Source: Dehalococcoidia bacterium (GTDB taxonomy: Bacteria; Chloroflexota; Dehalococcoidia; Lucifugimonadales; UBA1123). From it: 50,519 bases of DNA. The notes beneath the pieces were generated by a model. It saw only the letters and a list, made by a program, of their open reading frames with translations. It was not told the DNA's origin and did not search any database. Positions 45,194-50,519 of the stretch are shown piece after piece (the first letter of the stretch is position 1; each line of letters starts with the position of its first letter). The DNA is taken from NCBI GenBank assembly GCA_009838465.1, contig VXRN01000060.1, forward strand, positions 1 through 50,519, read 5' to 3'. Both the position numbers and the translations under genes were made by a program.

Positions 45194-46213
45194 GTGACGC
45201 AGAGAATTTCGGTTATAACGAGCAGCGGAGAGGCGGACACGACTCTTATAGAGGAGCAGCTACAGGGTCTGGACTACGAACTGGACAAGTACGAATGCTC
45301 CAGCGACGGCGAGACCATAGAGGCGATGACGGGCGCGGACATCGTTATCAACGCCGGGGGCGTCGAAATATCCCGCGAGGTCATCGAGGAGACCGAGGGA
45401 GTGCAGGCTATCCTGGTCGGCAGCCACGGCTTCAATCACATAGACCACGAAGCGGCGACAGACCAGAGCATCATGGTCGTCAACGCGGCAGGCTTCTGCA
45501 CCGAGGAAGTCTCCAACCATGCAGTCGTGATGATCCTGGCCTGCGCGAAGAAGCTCACGCAGTTGAACGAACTGACCAAGGCGGGCAAGTGGGGCGCGGA
45601 GACCCGCAACGCGATCATGCCGATGGTGCCGATCTACGACCAGACGCTAGGACTAGTGGCTTTCGGCAACATCGCGCGAGCGGTCGCGCGCAAGATGCAG
45701 GCTTTCGGCATGGACGTCATCGCCTACGACCCGTATCTTCCGCCCTGGATAGCTCGCGAGTATCGAGTCCGGCTGGTGGGCAGCCTGGAAGAGCTGGCGG
45801 CGGAGTCGGACTTCGTTTCGGTGCACACCCCGCTGAACCGGCAGACTGAGAAGCTGATCGGGGTGAGTTTCTTCAGGGCGATGAAGCAGACGGCGTACTT
45901 CGTCAACACGTGCCGAGGTCCCGTGGTGGACGAGGCGGCGCTGATAAAGGCGTTGGACGACGGCGAGTTCGCCGGAGCGGGCCTGGACGTGTTCGAGGAG
46001 GAGCCTACCTCGCCGGACAACCCGCTGCTGAAGATGGACAACGTGATCGCGACTCCGCACTCGGCGGGTTCGTCGAATATGTCGCGGATCCGGTCGGGCG
46101 TACAGGTGGGGCAAGAGACCTCGCGTCTGCTGCGCGGCTCGCTGCCGATGTCGGTGGTCAACCCCGAGGTCCGGCACTCGATAGAGTCGCGGCCTGCGGC
46201 GATGAATATGTAA
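45194..46213 (+). CDS. D-2-hydroxyacid dehydrogenase family protein
   Basis: A 339-residue NAD-dependent enzyme of the D-isomer 2-hydroxyacid dehydrogenase family (phosphoglycerate dehydrogenase/CtBP-like). Visible: the Rossmann motif LGLVAFGNIARAVARKMQAFGMDVIAYDP (about 152-180), catalytic Arg241 in NTCRGPVVDEAAL, Glu270 in GLDVFEEEP and His289 in ATPHSAG. It should interconvert a 2-keto acid and a D-2-hydroxy acid. There is no ACT domain, so classical serine biosynthesis (SerA with feedback) is less likely than a CtBP-like catabolic role. I chose GTG 45194 because AGGAGG sits eight bases upstream; an in-frame start at 45158 has none. Confidence 0.9.
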   Translation: MTQRISVITSSGEADTTLIEEQLQGLDYELDKYECSSDGETIEAMTGADIVINAGGVEISREVIEETEGVQAILVGSHGFNHIDHEAATDQSIMVVNAAGFCTEEVSNHAVVMILACAKKLTQLNELTKAGKWGAETRNAIMPMVPIYDQTLGLVAFGNIARAVARKMQAFGMDVIAYDPYLPPWIAREYRVRLVGSLEELAAESDFVSVHTPLNRQTEKLIGVSFFRAMKQTAYFVNTCRGPVVDEAALIKALDDGEFAGAGLDVFEEEPTSPDNPLLKMDNVIATPHSAGSSNMSRIRSGVQVGQETSRLLRGSLPMSVVNPEVRHSIESRPAAMNM

Positions 46214-46227
46214 ATCAGGCAAAGTAA

Positions 46228-46255
46228 GAGGGGCTTCATTTGACCGAGGCCCCTC
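46228..46255 (+). terminator. Terminator hairpin after the dehydrogenase gene
   Basis: GAGGGGCTTC pairs with GAGGCCCCTC (ten pairs including one G-U) around an 8-base loop. It lacks a long T-run, so it may be weak. It separates the gene from the ATPase-nuclease pair. Confidence 0.55.
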
Positions 46256-46295
46256 GCATCAAGCCTGACACTGACTGAATTACGTAGCAAACGTG

Positions 46296-47690
46296 ATGGA
46301 ACAAAAGAACCTGAAACTAGCAGTTAAGAACTTCGGCCCCATCCGTGAGGGTGAGGTCGAATTCAAGCCGCTGACTATTTTCATAGGGCCGAACAACAGT
46401 GGCAAGTCGTATATGGCGACGCTACTGTATGCTCTGCTAAAAGCATTATTAGATACGAGAAGGTCACTGTATCCACTGAGATCCGTGCCTTCGCATTTCA
46501 GCCTTTCCTACGAAGAACTTGAGGAGATATGGGACTGGTGCGAGGAACTTACAGTGTTGTCTGCTTCCGTGCGAAGCGTTCATCCGCTGTTGATGAGGTA
46601 CTTCGAGTCCCAGAAGAGCGATCTCGAAGCCAGCACGCCTGGCACGCTTAGAGACTATTTCGGGTGCCAGGATTTGAGCGAACTCATTCTCAGGAATTGC
46701 AAGAACTTCTCGATTGACCTGTCCGACACGGGAGCTTCTAATCCTCTTGTCAGCGTCATTGAAGATATGGTCGCCTCGCACGTTGATGTTGACATAGAAC
46801 TCGATTCGAACTCTTCTCACTATATGGAATTTCTTCGCGGTATGAGAGCTGTGGGTAGGGATTTGAGATCATCCATATCGCTAATACGCGATCTGTGGGA
46901 AATAGCACTGCTTTCTAAGGAGATACCCGCAGGTGGGATATTCTATTTGCCCGCAGGCAGGTCGGGACTGCTTCAGGGATGGCAGTTGATAACTTCGCTG
47001 GCGGTCGGAATGATTGGACGGCGTATCGGGATACAGAATTTCGAGATTCCGACATTCCCAGGTGTAGCGCGCGACTTCACTCAAGTTCTGCTTGGCATGA
47101 TGCCGCCCGCGTGGGACGGAAAGAGAACCGATCATCTATCCCATACAGTCAGTCTATTGGAGAGTGGAGCGCTTGGTGGGACAATCTATGTTCAGGCGAA
47201 AAACAACACTCCTGCCATGGTCTATGAGTCGGATGGACTTCAGATGCCGATACACCGCACTTCCTCGATGATTTCTGAATTGGCTCCTATTCATCTGTGG
47301 ATGACCCATCTGCTACAAGTCGGGGATGTTCTCATAATTGATGAGCCGGAGGCGCATTTGCACCCTGAGAATCAGAGACTGATAGCGCAGGTGCTCGTGA
47401 GGCTTATGAACGCCGGAGTTCGTGTGGTATGTACGACGCATAGCTCGCTGATCCTTCACCAGATGAGCAATCAGATCCTGGCTACGTCATCCGGGAAATT
47501 GGATGAGGTCGGCTTTACGGATCACGACAAGCTGGGACTGGAAGATATTGGTGTCTATCTGTTCGAGCCCAGCGAAGACGGGGTATATGTCAAAGAGGTA
47601 GAGGTAGATTCGGACTTCGGTATCTCGGAAGACGAGTTCGTTAGGGTTGCGGAGCAGATTGGCGACGAAACGTATCAACTCGTCACCTGA
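46296..47690 (+). CDS. AAA/ABC-type ATPase of a putative two-gene defence unit
   Basis: A 464-residue P-loop ATPase of the SMC/RecF/OLD-like group (AAA_15/AAA_21). FGPIREGEVEFKPLTIFIGPNNSGKS holds Walker A (about 31-38). The helical middle (40-330) contains no coiled-coil arm. LIIDEPEAHLHPENQRLIAQVL (Walker B with Asp-Glu near 350), then VVCTTHSSLILHQMSNQI with the switch His near 382, follow. There is no TOPRIM or nuclease domain at the C-terminus (LEDIGVYLFEPSEDGVYVKEVEVD...), so it differs from OLD and GajA. It stands eight bases before a small nuclease-like gene, much as PtuA stands before PtuB in Septu. Start: ATG 46296 (GTG at 46293 is also possible), without a clear ribosome site. Confidence 0.88.
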   Translation: MEQKNLKLAVKNFGPIREGEVEFKPLTIFIGPNNSGKSYMATLLYALLKALLDTRRSLYPLRSVPSHFSLSYEELEEIWDWCEELTVLSASVRSVHPLLMRYFESQKSDLEASTPGTLRDYFGCQDLSELILRNCKNFSIDLSDTGASNPLVSVIEDMVASHVDVDIELDSNSSHYMEFLRGMRAVGRDLRSSISLIRDLWEIALLSKEIPAGGIFYLPAGRSGLLQGWQLITSLAVGMIGRRIGIQNFEIPTFPGVARDFTQVLLGMMPPAWDGKRTDHLSHTVSLLESGALGGTIYVQAKNNTPAMVYESDGLQMPIHRTSSMISELAPIHLWMTHLLQVGDVLIIDEPEAHLHPENQRLIAQVLVRLMNAGVRVVCTTHSSLILHQMSNQILATSSGKLDEVGFTDHDKLGLEDIGVYLFEPSEDGVYVKEVEVDSDFGISEDEFVRVAEQIGDETYQLVT

Positions 47691-47698
47691 TCGGATAG

Positions 47699-48166
47699 GT
47701 GGCTCCGACACTCCCCATGCTCGATAATCTCCGTATTCTTCACAGCCACTCGAATGGCGTGTGTCTTGTCAGTCATTGCTCCAAAGAGAACGTTACTCTG
47801 AACCTGCCACAGTCGGGGTGTGTCTGCGTGGACTGCGACGATTGTCCATATTTCACGCAGAATGAATCAAAGCCAGACTACATTGGAATCAGGGAAGGCC
47901 GGACATCTTCTCAGACCTATTGGTTTGTCCTGGAAATGAAGTCCAGTGTGCGACGACCCAATGAGGTTATCCGTCAGCTTCAGGCGGGGGTGGATAAGAT
48001 ACGGAACTCCCCCGTGTTTCGGCTGAACAACTCCCCTGAAACCATCAGGCCACTCATTGTCCATGGCAGGGGAAGGACGAGGGTGGCAGACAGGGTGCGT
48101 TGCTATGTGACGTACGGAAGCAAGAAGTTCGAGGTGCGGAACATACGCAGTGGCGGTAGCCTCTAG
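47699..48166 (+). CDS. PD-(D/E)XK nuclease-like protein with Cys cluster, partner of the ATPase
   Basis: A 155-residue protein. Pro59-Asp60 in SKPDYIGIREG and Glu79-x-Lys81 in YWFVLEMKSS, 19 residues apart with a hydrophobic strand between, match the PD-(D/E)XK nuclease core. Just before lies CVCVDCDDC (Cys41, 43, 46, 49), which could bind zinc or an iron-sulfur cluster. After it come RRPNEVIRQLQAGVDKI (the helix usual in this fold) and a basic C-terminus (RGRTRVADRVRCYVTYGSKKFEVRNIR). It is probably the effector of the upstream ATPase. GTG 47699 or ATG 47717 may be the start. The pairing resembles, but does not equal, Septu (HNH partner) and other ATPase-nuclease defence pairs. Confidence 0.7.
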   Translation: MAPTLPMLDNLRILHSHSNGVCLVSHCSKENVTLNLPQSGCVCVDCDDCPYFTQNESKPDYIGIREGRTSSQTYWFVLEMKSSVRRPNEVIRQLQAGVDKIRNSPVFRLNNSPETIRPLIVHGRGRTRVADRVRCYVTYGSKKFEVRNIRSGGSL

Positions 48167-48186
48167 CGTAGTGTCTAGCTAGTTTG

Positions 48187-48240
48187 GTCATTCGTTAGCC
48201 CGCCCCACTCCCTCTGGATTCCCGTTTTCACGGGAATGAC
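48187..48240. repeat. Nested inverted repeat after the nuclease gene
   Basis: An inner hairpin ATTCCCGT-TTTC-ACGGGAAT (48218-48237) lies within outer arms GTCATTC (48187-48193) and GAATGAC (48234-48240). The inner phrase is a commonly seen intergenic repeat in bacteria. It may terminate the ATPase-nuclease transcript. Confidence 0.6.
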
Positions 48241-48262
48241 GAAAGTAACTGATACACATTCA

Positions 48263-48286
48263 GGCGGACAGTTTAGTCAGTCCGCC
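48263..48286 (-). terminator. Hairpin overlapping the stop of the ABC exporter gene
   Basis: GGCGGAC and GTCCGCC, 7-bp arms with a 10-base loop, spanning the stop codon at 48279-48277. It could end the minus-strand transcript. Confidence 0.4.
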
Positions 48287-50184
48287 GCTGGGATCGCTAG
48301 GATGTCGTCGTGGGGGAGGATGTTGCCGTCCACCATTACTATGCCGTCCTCGCAGCGGGATTCTACGCGGCCATTGTCGAACTGCTCCTGGTAGAGGCTG
48401 GCGTAGAGGCCGCAGGTCTCTAGGAGCTGGTCGTGGGTGCCATACTCGACTATTCGGCCCTCGTCCACGACGTAGATGACGTCGGCGGACATGATGGTGG
48501 AGAGGCGGTGCGCGATGGCGATGGTGGTTCGGTCGCGCATCAGCGGCTCCAGGGCGGCCTGGACATGTCGCTCGCTGGCGGTGTCTAGTGCTGAGGTAGC
48601 CTCGTCGAGTATCAGGATGCGGGGGTCGTGGAGTATGACGCGGGCTATGGAGAGTCGCTGGCGTTCGCCGCCGGAGAGCCGGTAGCCTCTCTCGCCGACC
48701 ACGGTGTCGTAGCCGTCGGGCAGTTCCATGATGCGGTCGTGGATGAAGGCCGCCCTCGCCGCGCGCTCTATCTCGTCCATAGTGGCGTCGGGCATAGCGT
48801 AGAGAAGATTGTTCCTGAGCGTGTCGTGGAAGAGGTAGCTCTCCTGGGTGACGTATCCGACTATCCCGGCGAGAGACTCCTGTCTGATGTCCCGCACGTC
48901 CATGCCGTCAATCTTCACCGCCCCGGACGTTGGATCGTACAGACGTGGTATGAGGTATGAGATGGTGGACTTGCCCGCGCCGCTGGGACCTACGAAGGCT
49001 GCAAGCTGTCCGGGAGCTATGTCGAAGTCTATGTCGTTCAGAGCCCAGCGACGCGCACCGTTTTCGACGGTCTGCTCGCCATGTTCGGGGTTGTATGAGA
49101 GGCGAACGGAATCGAATTCGACGTGTCCCCTTACGTCGGAGGGTCTGACTCGGCGGGCGTTGGGTCTGTCCTCTATGTCGGGGGTGATGTCGAGGTAGCC
49201 GAATATGCGGTCGAACAGGGCGAGGGACGACTGGAGTTCGACTGATGTCTCAATGAGCGTACTTATGGGCCAGAACAGCCTGAATTGGAGGGTGGTGAAG
49301 GCGACTATGGTGCCGGCGGTTACGCCCGGGGAGAAGCTGCCGGTGAGCATATATCCGGCTATGACATAGACTGCAACCGGGGCGAGCGAGAAGAATATCT
49401 GCATCATGGTGAAGAAGGACTGGCCGGTCATCTGGCGCCGAATGGCGAGGGTGGCCATTCGCTCGTTCTCGTTATGAAAGCGTTCTATCTCCTGGTTCTG
49501 CCTGCCGAAGAGCTTGGCGAGCATGATGCCTGAGATGGAGAGGGTTTCGTGGGTTATGGCGGTTACCTCGGCGGCGGCTTCCTGCGCCTGGGCGGTGACG
49601 CGGCGGCGTCTCTGGCCCACGATGAGGGAGAGCAGGAAGAAGAAGGGGATGGTGACGACGCAGATGAGGGTAAGCTGCCATGAGAGGAGTGTCATGGCTA
49701 TCAGGGTACTCACGAAGATGACAATGTTGGACAGGACGCTGGACATGGTGTTGGTGACGACGTTCTGAATGCCGCCGACGTCGTTGGCGATGCGGGACTG
49801 TATCTCTCCGGTGCGGGCGCCGGTGAAGAAGCCGAGCGAGAGGCCCTGGAGGTGGGTGTAGAGCCTGTCGCGGAGGTCGCGCATGACGCGCTGCCCGACG
49901 ACGTTGGTAGCCCAAGTCTGCACGATGCCGAGGGCGCCGGATATGATCGTGACTGCGGCCATGACGCCCGCGAGGGTCCAGAGCAGGGGCATATTGGGGG
50001 CGCCGCTCTGTGGGAAGAGGGCGTCGTCGAAGACGGGGCGGGTGAGATAAGGATTGACCACACCCAGTCCGGCGGTGATCAGTATGAGCAGCATTATGCC
50101 GACGACGTGGAGGGTGTAGGGACTGAAGGATCCGGCGGCACGGCGGGCGACGCCGGTTTTGGATGTTCGGTCGTCGGTGGTCAT
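48277..50184 (-). CDS. ABC exporter, fused membrane and ATPase domains (MsbA/multidrug-like)
   Basis: A 635-residue half-transporter with an N-terminal six-helix ABC exporter domain (about 20-330) and a C-terminal nucleotide-binding domain. The latter has Walker A GPSGAGKST, Q-loop YVTQESYLFHDTLRNNLLYA, signature LSGGERQRLSIARVIL, Walker B ILILDEATSALD and the switch HRLSTI. The C-terminal tail after the NBD (about 40 residues) is unusual and ends in HDDILAIPAAD. It should work as a homodimer and export lipids, peptides or drugs. ATG 50184 has GGAGG six bases upstream; an in-frame ATG at 50208 is less supported. Confidence 0.93.
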   Translation of the reverse strand: MTTDDRTSKTGVARRAAGSFSPYTLHVVGIMLLILITAGLGVVNPYLTRPVFDDALFPQSGAPNMPLLWTLAGVMAAVTIISGALGIVQTWATNVVGQRVMRDLRDRLYTHLQGLSLGFFTGARTGEIQSRIANDVGGIQNVVTNTMSSVLSNIVIFVSTLIAMTLLSWQLTLICVVTIPFFFLLSLIVGQRRRRVTAQAQEAAAEVTAITHETLSISGIMLAKLFGRQNQEIERFHNENERMATLAIRRQMTGQSFFTMMQIFFSLAPVAVYVIAGYMLTGSFSPGVTAGTIVAFTTLQFRLFWPISTLIETSVELQSSLALFDRIFGYLDITPDIEDRPNARRVRPSDVRGHVEFDSVRLSYNPEHGEQTVENGARRWALNDIDFDIAPGQLAAFVGPSGAGKSTISYLIPRLYDPTSGAVKIDGMDVRDIRQESLAGIVGYVTQESYLFHDTLRNNLLYAMPDATMDEIERAARAAFIHDRIMELPDGYDTVVGERGYRLSGGERQRLSIARVILHDPRILILDEATSALDTASERHVQAALEPLMRDRTTIAIAHRLSTIMSADVIYVVDEGRIVEYGTHDQLLETCGLYASLYQEQFDNGRVESRCEDGIVMVDGNILPHDDILAIPAAD

Positions 50185-50225
50185 AGTGCGCCTCCGGGTC
50201 ATGTTCATATATTTTGGTTTATAAA

Positions 50226-50310
50226 CCCACAGGTGGGAACAGGTGGCTTAACTGGCGAGTAACAGGTGAAAAAGTCACCTGTTCCCACCTGTTATTCACC
50301 TGCGTTAGCT
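50226..50310. repeat. Iteron-like ACAGGTG repeat cluster, copy 2
   Basis: CCCACAGGTGGGAACAGGTGG, then AACAGGTG at about 50261, followed by the inverted CACCTGTT and CCACCTGTT and ending with TTCACCTGCGTTAGCT (50295-50310), identical to 16685-16700. A T-run and AT-rich DNA follow, as in copy 1. The AACAGGTG and CACCTGTT around AAAAAGT form a hairpin (50261-50283). Confidence 0.7.
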
Positions 50311-50519
50311 TTGGAGCATTTTTTCTCGGGCCTCGGAATGTCTGCTGTATAAATATCTATTTATATACTCTATGTCGGCTTGGATGACTTAATTATATCA
50401 CAGAACGGATGTATTAGTGAAGGGGGAGAGTCGGTGGTCTCAAGCTGGCCATGCCTCACCCTCGCCCCTGGGTTCCCGCCTTCGGAGACCTTTGCGAAAC
50501 TCGGATATGGTAGTCCGAG
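50311..50519. other. Right end of the window, no gene seen
   Basis: AT-rich DNA (TATAAATATCTATTTATATAC near 50350) passing into GC-rich sequence with a CTCACCCTCGCCCCTGGG fragment that resembles the dispersed repeat head. No frame with protein-like content is visible on either strand. Confidence 0.4.

Overview
The window reads like a chromosomal segment of an uncultivated Chloroflexota bacterium, most like the SAR202/Dehalococcoidia side of the phylum. This is an inference from the gene mix: F420/flavin luciferase-like oxidoreductases, a P450, an acyl-CoA dehydrogenase, giant tandem FtsX-type permeases, lipoproteins with Pro/Thr-rich linkers after the lipobox Cys, and many short GC-rich hairpin repeats between genes. 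No rRNA, tRNA or CRISPR array was seen.

Layout. 1-6 kb (mostly minus strand): the start of a lipoprotein, the DNA-uptake channel ComEC, a cytochrome P450, a ThDP-dependent acetolactate-synthase-like enzyme, and a stand-alone Lrp/AsnC ligand domain on the plus strand. 6-15.5 kb: an acyl-CoA dehydrogenase, an overlapping pair of predicted nuclease-fold proteins (PD-(D/E)XK and PIN-like), and two giant FtsX-like permeases. 15.5-21 kb is an accessory stretch: Uma2 nuclease, a HigB/HigA-like toxin-antitoxin operon with a promoter-operator duplicated downstream, a MITE-like insertion, an HsdR-N-type nuclease, small orphan proteins and a MazEF pair with a perfect palindromic operator. 21-24.7 kb: two luciferase-like oxidoreductases and a DUF2442/DUF4160 pair.

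24.7-44 kb is built around nitrogen: an Amt ammonium transporter, a class I-beta-type glutamine synthetase, an aminotransferase, an oligopeptide ABC importer lacking ATPases, a class I-alpha-type glutamine synthetase, and both glutamate synthase subunits. Amt and the glnA1 region are each preceded by four to five 5-bp half-sites at exact 11-bp pitch, matching the actinobacterial GlnR operator pattern. The second array drives a 33-codon membrane-peptide gene. Between the ABC importer and glnA2 lie a 133-bp MITE with a 10-bp target duplication and a peroxiredoxin-like gene whose active-site Cys codon is TGA, so probably a selenoprotein.

44-50.5 kb: an APH-fold kinase, a 2-hydroxyacid dehydrogenase, a two-gene ATPase plus PD-(D/E)XK nuclease unit (a candidate defence system), and an ABC exporter. 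Its upstream region carries a second copy of an iteron-like ACAGGTG repeat cluster also present at 16.6 kb.

Several genes (toxin, its duplicated copy, the small minus-strand gene at 18.3 kb) have a -35/-10 pair placing the transcript start on or next to the start codon, suggesting leaderless transcription. All functions are read from sequence motifs only; no database search was run.
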